Source of the DNA: an uncultured Corynebacterium sp.
GTDB lineage: Bacteria > Actinomycetota > Actinomycetes > Mycobacteriales > Mycobacteriaceae
Length of the DNA stretch: 64,000 bases
Assembly: GCF_943914615.1 (NCBI RefSeq)
Contig: NZ_CALUCS010000005.1
Span: 52,401-116,400 of the forward strand
Direction: 5' to 3'
Under the pieces are notes generated by a model that worked only from the letters and a program-made list of their open reading frames with translations, was not told the origin of the DNA and ran no database searches. The first letter of the stretch is position 1, and every line of letters starts with the position of its first letter. This document shows positions 1-8,437 of this stretch, one piece after another. Made by a program: the position numbers and the translations under genes.

Positions 1-1
1 A

Positions 2-358
2 ACTGTTCGCACGTGGGCGGTCTGCGACTGGCTTTTCCTCGGGCTTTGCCTGGGCGAATGTGGCGTTGTCGCGCTCCTGGGCAACCCAGGCATGTTGCAG
101 TACACGCTCATTGCACTGTCGGTGATTTTCGGCGAATGCCTCGTAGCGGATCTGCGAAAGAGTTTCTATGGTCTGCTTCTGCTAACTGCCGCTCAGTGCC
201 TGCTCATATCGGTATTGCCTAGTAGATACCTGCCATTGTTCTGGTCGCCCAGGATCGATGTGATTGTGATTGCGTTTCCCATCTGCCTGCTACTTTTCGC
301 GGCAGTGCGGAGACCCATGAAGAAGGCCGAGCCGTGTTTGGTTCAGCTCAGCAGTTAA
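2..358 (+). CDS. C-terminal part of an integral membrane protein (5' end outside window)
   Basis: The reading frame is open from the first bases of the window and stops with TAA at 356-358, so only the last 118 residues or so are visible. They are very hydrophobic, with three or four likely membrane segments (LFLGLCLG.., YTLIALSVIF.., YGLLLLTAAQCLL.., VIVIAFPICLLLF..) and a short basic-polar tail. I recognise no motif and cannot name a function. The gene ends tail-to-tail with the hydrolase on the minus strand, overlapping it by 11 nt. An internal ATG at 92 would give a complete 88-residue protein, but the open frame upstream has the same hydrophobic character, so truncation by the window edge is more likely. 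Confidence 0.55.
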   Translation, partial: TVRTWAVCDWLFLGLCLGECGVVALLGNPGMLQYTLIALSVIFGECLVADLRKSFYGLLLLTAAQCLLISVLPSRYLPLFWSPRIDVIVIAFPICLLLFAAVRRPMKKAEPCLVQLSS

Positions 359-1166
359 TGCGGTTGCAGATTTCCCCGATGCCGTCGATAGCGATGCGCA
401 CCTCGTCGCCATCGGCTAGGTACTGCGGTGGGGTCATGCCGTGGCCGACGCCCTCTGGTGTGCCCGTCACGATGACGTCACCAGGTGCCAACGAGGCGAA
501 ATTGCTGATGTAATCTACCAGATCCTGCGGCTTAAACACCAGGTCGGCAACGCTGTGCTCCTGGCGGAGTTCGCCGTTGACCCAAGTGCGTAAGACGGCC
601 CCTTCCGCAATCGGATCGAAGTGTTCGGCCGGCACCATCCACGGGCCGAAACCGCTGGAGCGATCCAGGTTCTTGCCCTGCAGCCACTGCTGGGTGCGGT
701 ACTGCCAATCGCGCTGGGAGAAATCATTCATCACGGCGTAGCCCGCGATCTGGCCGAACTCGCCCATAATGACAGCAAGCTCGCCCTCGTAGTCCGCCTG
801 TGCGGAGAGCTCCGGGGGAACTACGACCTCGTCGAAGGGACCCGCCAAGGCGGAGGCGTACTTCACGAACAGGGTGGGGTGGTCTGGGATCGGGTGTCCC
901 ATCTCTGCGATGTGTTCCCGGTAGTTAAGGCCGACACAAAAAATTTTCCCGGGATTAGGTACGACCGGCCCCAGCTGGTCGGCGGTGAAGGAAACGGTGG
1001 GGAGGGAATCCAGCTCCGTGCTGCTGACCTGCTCCTTGTAGGGGAATTCGGCGAGGAGCTTGCCCTCGCCGAATTCCTCAGAGAAGGAGGTGACTGCAAT
1101 TGGGCGCCATGCACCCCGATCGTTGAGGCGGATGGTGGCGAATCTCGGGGTGTTTTGAGTGCTCAT
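348..1166 (-). CDS. Fumarylacetoacetate hydrolase family protein
   Basis: 272-residue FAH-family enzyme, probably cytoplasmic and metal dependent, acting on a beta-diketo acid or acylpyruvate; the substrate cannot be read from sequence. The family signature is clear: GLNYREHIAEMG, then FVKYASALAGP, the metal-binding acidic cluster in DYEGELAVIMG, NDFSQRDWQ, QGKNLDRSSGFGPW and the C-terminal VTGTPEGVGHGM. The ATG at 1166 is chosen because GGAAG lies just upstream; a start eight codons further up (1190) has no ribosome site. It is transcribed away from cysS, whose start lies about 60 bp off. Related enzymes include fumarylpyruvate hydrolase (gentisate pathway) and oxaloacetate decarboxylase-like FAHD1, but no aromatic catabolism genes are nearby. 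Confidence 0.85.
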   Translation of the reverse strand: MSTQNTPRFATIRLNDRGAWRPIAVTSFSEEFGEGKLLAEFPYKEQVSSTELDSLPTVSFTADQLGPVVPNPGKIFCVGLNYREHIAEMGHPIPDHPTLFVKYASALAGPFDEVVVPPELSAQADYEGELAVIMGEFGQIAGYAVMNDFSQRDWQYRTQQWLQGKNLDRSSGFGPWMVPAEHFDPIAEGAVLRTWVNGELRQEHSVADLVFKPQDLVDYISNFASLAPGDVIVTGTPEGVGHGMTPPQYLADGDEVRIAIDGIGEICNRINC

Positions 1167-1229
1167 GTCTTCCACGATACTGACACGCATGGGAAAAGAG
1201 GCCAGATGCGCATGCCTATACTGTGTGGT

Positions 1230-2666
1230 GTGACTTTGCGAATTTACGACACTGCCGCCCGCCAGCTCCGCGACTTTGAGCCTATCCGTGAAGGCCATGC
1301 CTCGATCTACCTGTGCGGAGCGACCGTGCAGTCGATCCCGCACATCGGACATGTGCGTAGCGGAGTCGCTTTCGACATTCTGCGCAACTGGCTGGAGGCC
1401 AAGGGGTTGGACGTCGCTTTCGTAAGGAACGTCACTGACATTGACGACAAGATCCTGACCAAGGCCGCGGAGAACAACCGCCCGTGGTGGGAGTGGGCCG
1501 CCACGCACGAGCGTGCGTTTAACTGGGCTTATGACCAGTTGGGCGTCACCCCACCTTCCATCGAGCCCCGCGCTACCGGGCACGTACCGCAGATGATCGA
1601 GTACATGCAGCGCATCATCGACAACGGCCACGGCTACGCCGCAGACGGCAACGTGTACGCGCAACCCGCGACGATCGATAACTACGGTTTCCTGTCCGGC
1701 CAGAAGCTGGACGAGATGGATCAGGGTGAATCCGCGGGTACCGGCAAGCGCGACCCGCGCGACTTCACCATGTGGAAGGCAGCCAAGCCGAGTGAGCCGG
1801 CCTGGGACACCCCGTGGGGTCGTGGTCGCCCGGGCTGGCACATCGAGTGCTCCGCGATGGCCACGACTTACCTGGGCAGTGAGTTCGACATCCACTGCGG
1901 CGGGTTGGACCTGCAGTTCCCGCACCACGAGAACGAGGCCGCGCAGGCGACCGCAGCGGGCGACGGTTTCGCGCGCTACTGGATGCACAACGGCTGGGTG
2001 ACGATGTCCGGCGAGAAGATGTCGAAGTCCCTGGGCAACGTGCTTTCTATCCCGAATGTGCTGAAGCTGGTGCGTCCGGTTGAGCTGCGCTACTACCTGG
2101 GCAGCGCGCACTACCGTTCGATGTTGGAGTACTCTGAGGCTGCGCTAGGCGAGGCTGCTGCGGGCTACCGCCGTATCGAGAAGTTCCTGGTGCGCGCTAT
2201 CGAGTACGTCACCGGTGAGACCGCTGTGGACCCGCAGGCGCTGCCGGTCGGCGACGTGCCGGCGCAGTTCGCGGAGAAGATGGATGACGACCTGGCCGTG
2301 CCGCAGTCGCTGGCCGTGATCCACGACGTGGTTCGTGAGGGCAACAAGCTACTGGATGCAAAGCCCACGGACGAGGCAAAGCAGCAGGTTAAGGAAATCG
2401 CCGGGCAGGTTCGTGCGATGGCTGCCGTGTTGGGCGTGGATCCGCTGAGCGAGACGTGGCTGGAATCCACCAAGGCCGCTACCGGTGGTTCCGACGTCGC
2501 AATGGGCGCCCTGGATGTGCTGGTGAAGGCCGAGTTGGAGCGCCGTGCCGAGGCCCGCGCGGCCAAGGACTGGGCCACCGCCGACGAGGTGCGCGACCGC
2601 CTCGCCGAGGCCGGCATCGAGGTTACGGATACAGCCGATGGCGCGAAGTGGTCGCTGAAGGGGTAG
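1230..2666 (+). CDS. cysS: Cysteinyl-tRNA synthetase
   Basis: Class I aminoacyl-tRNA synthetase that charges tRNA-Cys. The HIGH signature is present as PHIGHVRSG, preceded by the zinc-ligand Cys of YLCGATVQ. The other zinc ligands are in GWHIECSAM and FPHHENEAAQ, and the KMSKS loop is GEKMSKSLGN. At 478 aa it is close to other actinobacterial CysS. The related mycothiol enzyme MshC is less likely given the canonical KMSKS and DIHCGGLDLQFPHHE. GTG at 1230 gives the usual N-terminus VTLRIYDT; ATG codons at 1206 and 1212 are in frame but have no better ribosome site. The last 44 bp overlap the convergent membrane-protein gene. From memory cysS is normally followed by the SpoU methyltransferase in corynebacteria; here the heme locus separates them. 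Confidence 0.93.
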   Translation: MTLRIYDTAARQLRDFEPIREGHASIYLCGATVQSIPHIGHVRSGVAFDILRNWLEAKGLDVAFVRNVTDIDDKILTKAAENNRPWWEWAATHERAFNWAYDQLGVTPPSIEPRATGHVPQMIEYMQRIIDNGHGYAADGNVYAQPATIDNYGFLSGQKLDEMDQGESAGTGKRDPRDFTMWKAAKPSEPAWDTPWGRGRPGWHIECSAMATTYLGSEFDIHCGGLDLQFPHHENEAAQATAAGDGFARYWMHNGWVTMSGEKMSKSLGNVLSIPNVLKLVRPVELRYYLGSAHYRSMLEYSEAALGEAAAGYRRIEKFLVRAIEYVTGETAVDPQALPVGDVPAQFAEKMDDDLAVPQSLAVIHDVVREGNKLLDAKPTDEAKQQVKEIAGQVRAMAAVLGVDPLSETWLESTKAATGGSDVAMGALDVLVKAELERRAEARAAKDWATADEVRDRLAEAGIEVTDTADGAKWSLKG

Positions 2667-3210
2667 TTCCATAGACGTACTCGTCGGGTTGTAACTCTGA
2701 TCCCGGAAGCTCGACCTCGTCGTCATACATTTCTTCGGGTACGAAATATTCTTCGTCGTTCGACCACATGGGGTTCAGGCCTGGCAAGAACCAAATGGTG
2801 GCGGCAGAAACGATGGCGATGATGATGCCGCCCAGTGTTGCGTGCTCCGGCGGGATGTACCAAAAACCGGCCACAATCAGGGCGCCGATGGAGCCGATAC
2901 ACAGGGGGAGGAAGAGGTTCAGATTCAACCTGTTTGCGGTTCTGTATTCGACCCAGTCCTCGCTGGGGAAGCGGCTGCGGGCTTGGGAGCGGATCCGGCG
3001 CTGCGTTTTCTGAGAACATACGACGCATGCGATGGCGACTAGTGCCAGCCCGACTCCGGCGATAATGAAGTCGCCGACTACTGCGCCGTATGCCATCACG
3101 CCGATCGATACGGTTAGGGCAAAGCGTTCGGTCGCGGAAAGCGGAATTGCCTGGTGGGGGTCTACTTCAGGGTAGAGGTTGGCCAGAGGGGCCGGGGTGT
3201 ATGCGGTCAT
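2623..3210 (-). CDS. Membrane protein of unknown function
   Basis: 195-residue protein with two hydrophobic hairpins: residues about 29-68 (FALTVSIGVMAYGAVVGDFI and GVGLALVAIACVVC) and about 98-145 (LNLFLPLCIGSIGALIVAG and TLGGIIIAIVSAATIWFL). They are separated by a basic loop rich in Arg and Gln. The C-terminus is acidic and proline rich. ATG at 3210 is preceded by GAAAGGA at a suitable distance. The gene is divergent from htaA, with about 210 bp of shared regulatory DNA, so it may respond to the same iron signal; that is inference. The 3' end overlaps cysS antisense by 44 bp. I do not recognise the family. Confidence 0.7.
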   Translation of the reverse strand: MTAYTPAPLANLYPEVDPHQAIPLSATERFALTVSIGVMAYGAVVGDFIIAGVGLALVAIACVVCSQKTQRRIRSQARSRFPSEDWVEYRTANRLNLNLFLPLCIGSIGALIVAGFWYIPPEHATLGGIIIAIVSAATIWFLPGLNPMWSNDEEYFVPEEMYDDEVELPGSELQPDEYVYGTTPSATTSRHRLYP

Positions 3211-3280
3211 TCTTCGCGTCCTTTCTCGGGGGTGAGAGGTGGGGGTGGGGGACGAAACTAAACACAAGATGCTTTCGTCT

Positions 3281-3344
3281 CTTAGGCTGACTCATGATAC
3301 TTTCAGCTAAGTCGAGCCTTACCTAATTAAGGTAACACTATCCT
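3281..3344 (+). promoter_or_regulatory. Candidate DtxR-type iron operators and promoter before htaA
   Basis: Three elements cluster here. CTTAGGCTGA (3281-3290) faces TCAGCTAAG (3303-3311) as an imperfect inverted repeat. TTACCTAATTAAGGTAA (3319-3335) is a palindrome with TTACCT/AGGTAA arms. TATCCT (3339-3344) could be the -10 box. DtxR operators are about 19-bp palindromes with TTAGGT/ACCTAA arms, so these are relatives rather than perfect matches. A repressor on 3319-3335 would occlude the promoter. The assignment is inferred from the iron/heme genes that follow. Confidence 0.5.
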
Positions 3345-3419
3345 AAGCTAATGGGTAAAACCTAGGTAGAGGTAAGGCGGCGCAAATCTTTTGATGTTTC
3401 AGTTTTGAGTAGGATCAGC

Positions 3420-5354
3420 ATGCATCTTTCACCGTTTGGATCACGTCGAGGCTCCTCGCGACGGTTGTTCGTCCGCGCATCCACGGCCGTGGCTGCCACC
3501 TCCGTACTTGCCTTCGCTCCCGTAGCATTTACCACGGTCGCTACCCCCGTTGCCTCAGCGGCGGGAACCTGTGAATTCAATTGGGGTATCAAGCAGAGCT
3601 ACCGTGCCTATATCCAAGGCCCTGTCGCTAAAGGCGGATGGGGTGGCGACGGTATCGGCTTTAATGGCGATAAGACCGGCCCGAATGGAGCCTTCCAGTT
3701 CCGCCCCCAAAAGCCCCAGGTAAACGGTGATACGGTGACGGTTCCGCTCAACGGAGTTCTCCGTTTCAACGGCCACAACTATGGCGGTGATGACCTGTTA
3801 GATATGACGCTCTCCGATTGGAAGGTGCGCGCAAAGGGAAAAACCGCCGAGATTCTGGTGGACTATGTCTCCTATGAGTCGGACATGGTCAATAAGAGCA
3901 AGCGAGGAGCCAAAATCACTGGCGACGATGAAGTCATCGCCAAGGTGAACCTGTCCACCCCGGTGACCCCTGGCTCAGGGAGCGTGAACCTCTCTGGTTC
4001 TACGACACTTACTCAAGGTGGCAGCCGGCTGTTTCTCGCTTACAATGCGGGAACCTCGATGGATCCAACCAGTGGCTCAGTGGCTTTGGACGGCAGCTGT
4101 GGATCAGATTCGGGCAGTGGCTCGGGATCGGGCGAAAAGCGCACGCTGACCACGATCGATGGCAACTTCACCGGCTTTAACAAGGAAGCTATGGGAATTC
4201 TGTCTGAGACGAACGACACGATGAACGCCCTGACCACTTTCATGGGTAACTCCCAAGCCTTCTTGGACGAGTATGAATCTTTCGTCAATCGCGGGAGCGT
4301 AAAGAACGGATCTTCTAGCGGAAGCGACTCCGGAACTAGCTCTACCTCCGGAACGAACTCTAACTCCAACTCCGGTTCTGGTGGTGGATCGGCCTCTGGC
4401 GGAGCATCGCTTGGAGCAGGGAACAGTGGTGCGCGAAACGGCGGAACAGGCGGCGGGTCGGCCGCCAGCGGAGGCGGAACAACCCAGGGCGGTGCCACAG
4501 CAGGTAGAGCAGCTGGTGGCGGTGGAGACCTGCACTGTGAGTCGGTCAAGGCAGTCGAAAGCGCTAAGGCATCGTGGGCTCTGAAGGAATCCTTCCAGTC
4601 GTACATCACCGGCTCTATCGCTAAGGGCAAGTGGGATTTGAGCGGGGTCGGATACAGCGGCGGCAAGTATCAGTTCACCGGCAACGGTGGCAACGTCGAT
4701 ACGTCTTCTCAGCAGGGAACGATTTCCTATGGTGGCGCGATGCAATTCACCGGTCACAACGGAATTCTCGACCTGAACATTGCGAATCCGGAGATCCAGT
4801 TCAACGGTGGAACAGGAAGGCTTGTTGCCGATGTTCGTTCTTCAAACATGGAAGGGGAGAAGCGAGACTTCGGGCGCACAGTGCTGGGAGACCTGAGCTT
4901 TAGTTCCCTTGATATCTCGGATAACTCAGTAAGCGGAGAGGCGAGTGTATCGCTGACCCAGGATGGCTCTTTGGCTTTCGCCGAATTTTACGATCCGGGA
5001 ACTCAACTAGCGCCCATATCTTTCAGCGCCCAGCTAGGTGGCCAGGGTGACTGCGACGCAGTGGGCGGTACGACAGCATCTGGATCGAGTGCGGGTGGAT
5101 CGGGCGGTGGTTCTTCTGCAGCGCACAATGCTGCCGCCGCGAAGCTCGCCGGCAATAAGGACGGTTCCGGCAATGGCATCGACGGCGATTCTTCATCGAC
5201 GGGGTACGAAAACGGATCGAGCAAATTCAAGGTTAAGCCTGCTGCGGCTGAGGGTCAGGATGAGAACCCGGCTACTTACCTTCTCGGATTGATCGTAGGA
5301 GTCATCGTCGCAGGTGGAAGCATCGGTCGACTGGTTGTAAGTAATCCGTCTTAA
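3420..5354 (+). CDS. htaA: HtaA, surface heme-binding protein with two CR/HtaA domains
   Basis: 644-residue secreted, membrane-anchored hemoprotein that takes heme or hemoglobin at the cell surface and passes it on to HmuT. An N-terminal signal peptide (basic GSRRGSSRR, hydrophobic core, VASAAGT) is followed by domain CR1 (about 51-230) and CR2 (about 385-560), both starting with the W-x-[IL]-K-x-S motif (WGIKQSYRAYIQG and WALKESFQSYITG). The CR heme-ligand candidates are present: Tyr64 and His119 in CR1, and equivalent Tyr and His (FTGHNG) plus a later Tyr in CR2. A Gly/Ser/Asn-rich linker joins the domains and a C-terminal membrane helix (YLLGLIVGVIVAGG) anchors it. ATG at 3420 has TAGGA upstream; an in-frame TTG at 3405 is weaker. 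It is first of a co-oriented heme cluster. Confidence 0.92.
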   Translation: MHLSPFGSRRGSSRRLFVRASTAVAATSVLAFAPVAFTTVATPVASAAGTCEFNWGIKQSYRAYIQGPVAKGGWGGDGIGFNGDKTGPNGAFQFRPQKPQVNGDTVTVPLNGVLRFNGHNYGGDDLLDMTLSDWKVRAKGKTAEILVDYVSYESDMVNKSKRGAKITGDDEVIAKVNLSTPVTPGSGSVNLSGSTTLTQGGSRLFLAYNAGTSMDPTSGSVALDGSCGSDSGSGSGSGEKRTLTTIDGNFTGFNKEAMGILSETNDTMNALTTFMGNSQAFLDEYESFVNRGSVKNGSSSGSDSGTSSTSGTNSNSNSGSGGGSASGGASLGAGNSGARNGGTGGGSAASGGGTTQGGATAGRAAGGGGDLHCESVKAVESAKASWALKESFQSYITGSIAKGKWDLSGVGYSGGKYQFTGNGGNVDTSSQQGTISYGGAMQFTGHNGILDLNIANPEIQFNGGTGRLVADVRSSNMEGEKRDFGRTVLGDLSFSSLDISDNSVSGEASVSLTQDGSLAFAEFYDPGTQLAPISFSAQLGGQGDCDAVGGTTASGSSAGGSGGGSSAAHNAAAAKLAGNKDGSGNGIDGDSSSTGYENGSSKFKVKPAAAEGQDENPATYLLGLIVGVIVAGGSIGRLVVSNPS

Positions 5355-5402
5355 TCCGCCTACTAGGTGGCAAGACACTGCTCAGTTAGAAAGCACGTTT
5401 TA

Positions 5403-6494
5403 ATGTCCATTGTTCTTAATCGAACTGTGCGGTTAGCGTTCCGCACCTGTGTGTTGTTTATCTGCACGGCTAGCATCGCTGCGTGTGGCGTTAAGGGCGC
5501 CTATGAATCCGAAGCTGATGCTGCTCTGCGAAACGACATCAAGAATGCTGCTGATCTGCAGGATCCTCGTAGCTTTGAGGGCGTTTCGGAGGTCAAGGAC
5601 TTCACGGATGTGGAGCCTGTGACCAAGAATCCATCCCCGAAGCTGCCGGTGGAGCTGACCGACGCAGACGGCCACGATGTCAAGGTTAATAAGCTCGATC
5701 GGATTCTGGCTCTTGACCTGTACGGTACTTACACTAAAACCCTTACTGGCCTGGGTCTTGCCGATCGGATTGTAGGCCGCACGGTCTCTTCTACTGAAAA
5801 CATCTTGGCCGACAGGCCAGTGGTCACTCAAGGTGGGCACAACATCAACGTGGAAGCCGTGTTGTCGTTGGAGCCGGATATCGTCATCGTGGACCACTCC
5901 ATCGGGCCACAGGACGCTATCGATCAGATTCGTCAGGCGGGCGTGACCACTGTGGTCATGGAACCGACCCGCACGATCGATTCGGTAGCCGAGGACATCA
6001 CCACGCTCGGTGCTGTCGTGGGCCTCCCGGAGGATGCGGAAAAGCTTGCGGATCGCACAGTCGAGGAAATAAATCTGGATAAAGAGACCATCAAGAAGAT
6101 GGTGCCCTCTACACCGATGCGGGTGGCATTCCTTTATGCCCGTGGAAATGGTGGAGTGTTCTTCATCATGGGCGAAGGGACCGGAGCAAAAGACCTGATC
6201 GAGGGCGTTGGTGCGGTTGACGTGGGGACGGAGAACAACCTTTCCTACATCGAACCAGCCAATGCGGAGTCGCTAGCTAGGTTAAACCCAGATGCGTTCA
6301 TCATGATGACCGGCGGGTTGGAATCCACGGGAGGGATCGAAGGCCTGCTCAAACGCCCCGGCATAGCTCAAACCACGGCAGGACAGAAGCGGCGCGTAAT
6401 CACGATTCCAGATGGTCAATCGTTGGCGTTCGGCCCTATGACTGGGCAAACACTTTTGCGGACAGCGAAGGCGTTATATGACCCACACGGTTAA
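5403..6494 (+). CDS. hmuT: HmuT, heme-binding lipoprotein of the heme ABC transporter
   Basis: 363-residue lipoprotein with lipobox IAAC (lipidated Cys28) and a class III periplasmic-binding fold (RILALDLYGTYTKTLTGLGL, then LSLEPDIVIVDH). In C. diphtheriae HmuT a His and a Tyr ligate heme; His146 (TQGGHNINVEAVLSLEPD) and Tyr245 (VAFLYARGNGG) have the same spacing of 99 residues, supporting heme as ligand. It receives heme from HtaA/HtaB and delivers it to HmuUV. ATG at 5403 places the signal peptide correctly; an upstream in-frame GTG at 5367 would add 12 residues without a ribosome site. The 3' end overlaps hmuU by 17 nt, indicating translational coupling. Confidence 0.92.
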   Translation: MSIVLNRTVRLAFRTCVLFICTASIAACGVKGAYESEADAALRNDIKNAADLQDPRSFEGVSEVKDFTDVEPVTKNPSPKLPVELTDADGHDVKVNKLDRILALDLYGTYTKTLTGLGLADRIVGRTVSSTENILADRPVVTQGGHNINVEAVLSLEPDIVIVDHSIGPQDAIDQIRQAGVTTVVMEPTRTIDSVAEDITTLGAVVGLPEDAEKLADRTVEEINLDKETIKKMVPSTPMRVAFLYARGNGGVFFIMGEGTGAKDLIEGVGAVDVGTENNLSYIEPANAESLARLNPDAFIMMTGGLESTGGIEGLLKRPGIAQTTAGQKRRVITIPDGQSLAFGPMTGQTLLRTAKALYDPHG

Positions 6495-7527
6495 TACGAA
6501 CGAGTTTCTCCGGGCGCGAACGCGCCGATGGGTAGGGATTTTCGGTGCACTGGTGGTGCTAATGCTTGTTGCTGCGGTGCTATCGATCGTGCTTGGACAG
6601 TACTACGTGCCACTGCAGGATTTAGGTTCAATCTTGCTGGGGAAAGACCATCATTCAGGTCTGGCCTCCAGCGTAGTGTGGGATATTCGCTTGCCGCGCA
6701 TCCTGCTGGGGTTCCTAGTCGGCGCATGCTTGGGTGTGGCTGGAACATTGATGCAGGCGGTGTTTGCCAACCCTCTGGCCGAGCCATCGATTATTGGCGT
6801 GACCTCGGGCGCCGGGGTTGGTGCGGCGTTGGCAATCGTCTTTAACCTTGCTTTCTTCGGCACGTTCACCGTTCCGTTCTTCGCCTTTCTTTCTGCATTG
6901 GTTGCCGCTGGCCTGATTTACCAGCTAGCACGAAGTCAAGGCCGAGTTGTGGTTGTCAATCTGGTTCTCACAGGTATCGCGGTCAATGCCGTGTGTGGAG
7001 CAATTATCTCCTTCATGGTCTATTTGGCTCCGACCGCAAGTCGGGAAGAGATCATCTTTTGGCAGATGGGATCCCTAAATGGTGCCCAGTGGAAGCACGT
7101 TTGGGCGGTTTTGCCGATCACGATGGTGGGAATTGCCGTAGCCCTACGGATGGGTGGGGCACTAGACGTGCTTGCTTTGGGTGAGAAAGCCGCTGGTCAC
7201 ACAGGGATCAATGTAAGTCAATTGCGAGCGATTGTGATCATCGCTGCGACCGTACTCACTGCAGGTGCAGTTGCCTTTGCTGGGCTCATCGGCTTCGTAG
7301 GGCTGATTATCCCGCACTTGTTGCGAACGGTCATGGGGCCGGAGAACTATCTCCTCATCCCTGCTTCTGCGCTTGGCGGGGCGGTTTTGATTGGTCTGGC
7401 CGATGTGGCTGCCCGCACGTTGATTGAATTCGCAGATTTGCCGATTGGCATCTTCACTGCCCTTGTCGGCGGCCCGACTTTCTTCGTTCTGCTGCGCCGA
7501 ATGATGAGAAAGGGGATGCACGCATGA
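6478..7527 (+). CDS. hmuU: HmuU, heme ABC transporter permease
   Basis: 349-residue FecCD/BtuC-type permease with about ten hydrophobic segments. Family signatures are DIRLPRILLGFLVGACLGV, GTLMQAVFANPLAEPSIIG and, near the C-terminus, GAVAFAGLIGFVGLIIPHLLR, the loop that contacts the ATPase. It forms the membrane channel moving heme from HmuT into the cytoplasm. It overlaps hmuT by 17 nt and hmuV by 4 nt (ATGA), so the three are translated as a unit. C. diphtheriae and C. ulcerans carry the same hmuTUV order. Confidence 0.93.
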   Translation: MTHTVNTNEFLRARTRRWVGIFGALVVLMLVAAVLSIVLGQYYVPLQDLGSILLGKDHHSGLASSVVWDIRLPRILLGFLVGACLGVAGTLMQAVFANPLAEPSIIGVTSGAGVGAALAIVFNLAFFGTFTVPFFAFLSALVAAGLIYQLARSQGRVVVVNLVLTGIAVNAVCGAIISFMVYLAPTASREEIIFWQMGSLNGAQWKHVWAVLPITMVGIAVALRMGGALDVLALGEKAAGHTGINVSQLRAIVIIAATVLTAGAVAFAGLIGFVGLIIPHLLRTVMGPENYLLIPASALGGAVLIGLADVAARTLIEFADLPIGIFTALVGGPTFFVLLRRMMRKGMHA

Positions 7528-8432
7528 GTGCTCACGGTAGCGATGCGACTACTAACAGTATGGCTATCGGCGATAAGGCCATTGAGGTATCTGGCCTCGC
7601 CGTCAACGTTGGCGCCAAGCGGTTGCTCAGTGACATTAGTTTTGTCGCTCGTGCCGGCGAGGTCACAGGGCTCATTGGGCCGAATGGTGCTGGTAAGTCG
7701 ACGCTGCTCGCCGCGCTGTCTGGGGATATTAAACCTACTGAGGGTGTGGTTTCCGTCGCCGGATTAGACCCCTCTCGGGCCGATGTAAGGGCAATGGCGC
7801 AGCGCCGTGCGGTGTTGCTTCAGGATGTCCAAGTCGCGTTTGAGTTTCTTGTACGAGATGTTGTGGCGATGGGACGGCGACCGTGGCGAGGGACAGTCGA
7901 TAGCAGTGTGGATGAGCTCATTGTTGACGCTGCTCTGGACGCCACCGGTTCCACTGCGTTGGCAGTTCGTGACATCGTCACTCTTTCCGGTGGCGAACGT
8001 GCTCGGGTTGCGTTGTCCCGGGTTCTGGCCCAGCAAACACCGGTGGTGTTGTTAGACGAGCCGACCGCGGCGATGGATATCCGTCATCAGGAACAAGTCT
8101 TGAGCTTGATGCAGCAGATCGCTCACAGAGTTGGAACTGCAGTGGTGATTGTGTTGCATGACCTCGACGCAGCTGCGGCGTATTGCGATCACATCGTCTG
8201 TCTATCCAATGGGCGAATTGCCGCCGCTGGATCGGTTGATTCGGTCTACACCGACGAGATTCTCTCCAGCGTCTATGACTGGCCCATCGAAGTTGTCCGC
8301 AGTGCGGATAATGACGTCTCTGTCCGTCCGCGGCGGAGGGATCCGCCAGCTGCAGTAGCTCAACTGCTTTCTGCATATCGTTCCATCCCATTCACTAGGG
8401 CTAAGTCCCTAGGATCCATTCATCAGGAGTAA
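7524..8432 (+). CDS. hmuV: HmuV, heme ABC transporter ATPase
   Basis: 302-residue ABC ATPase powering HmuTU. Walker A is GPNGAGKST (about 52-60), the signature LSGGE (about 154-158) and Walker B VVLLDEP (about 174-180), with the switch His in VIVLHDLDAAAAYCDH. About 40 residues of polar, proline-rich C-terminus (SVRPRRRDPPAAVAQLL) extend beyond the nucleotide-binding domain. The start ATG lies in the hmuU stop (ATGA); an internal ATG at residue 13 is possible but lacks coupling. It is followed after 5 bp by htaB. Confidence 0.92.
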   Translation: MSAHGSDATTNSMAIGDKAIEVSGLAVNVGAKRLLSDISFVARAGEVTGLIGPNGAGKSTLLAALSGDIKPTEGVVSVAGLDPSRADVRAMAQRRAVLLQDVQVAFEFLVRDVVAMGRRPWRGTVDSSVDELIVDAALDATGSTALAVRDIVTLSGGERARVALSRVLAQQTPVVLLDEPTAAMDIRHQEQVLSLMQQIAHRVGTAVVIVLHDLDAAAAYCDHIVCLSNGRIAAAGSVDSVYTDEILSSVYDWPIEVVRSADNDVSVRPRRRDPPAAVAQLLSAYRSIPFTRAKSLGSIHQE

Positions 8433-8437
8433 TTCTC

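Noticed and set aside
621..1229. Upstream extension of the cysS frame
   Set aside because: It runs antisense through the FAH gene and has no CysS similarity; the family N-terminus starts at the GTG at 1230.
1167..2111. N-terminal extension of the FAH-family gene antisense to cysS
   Set aside because: The extension is only the reverse strand of cysS; the FAH domain begins at the ATG with a ribosome site at 1166.
1230..2666. cysS read as the mycothiol ligase mshC
   Set aside because: Canonical CysS zinc ligands and the KMSKS loop are present and mshC-specific differences are not seen.
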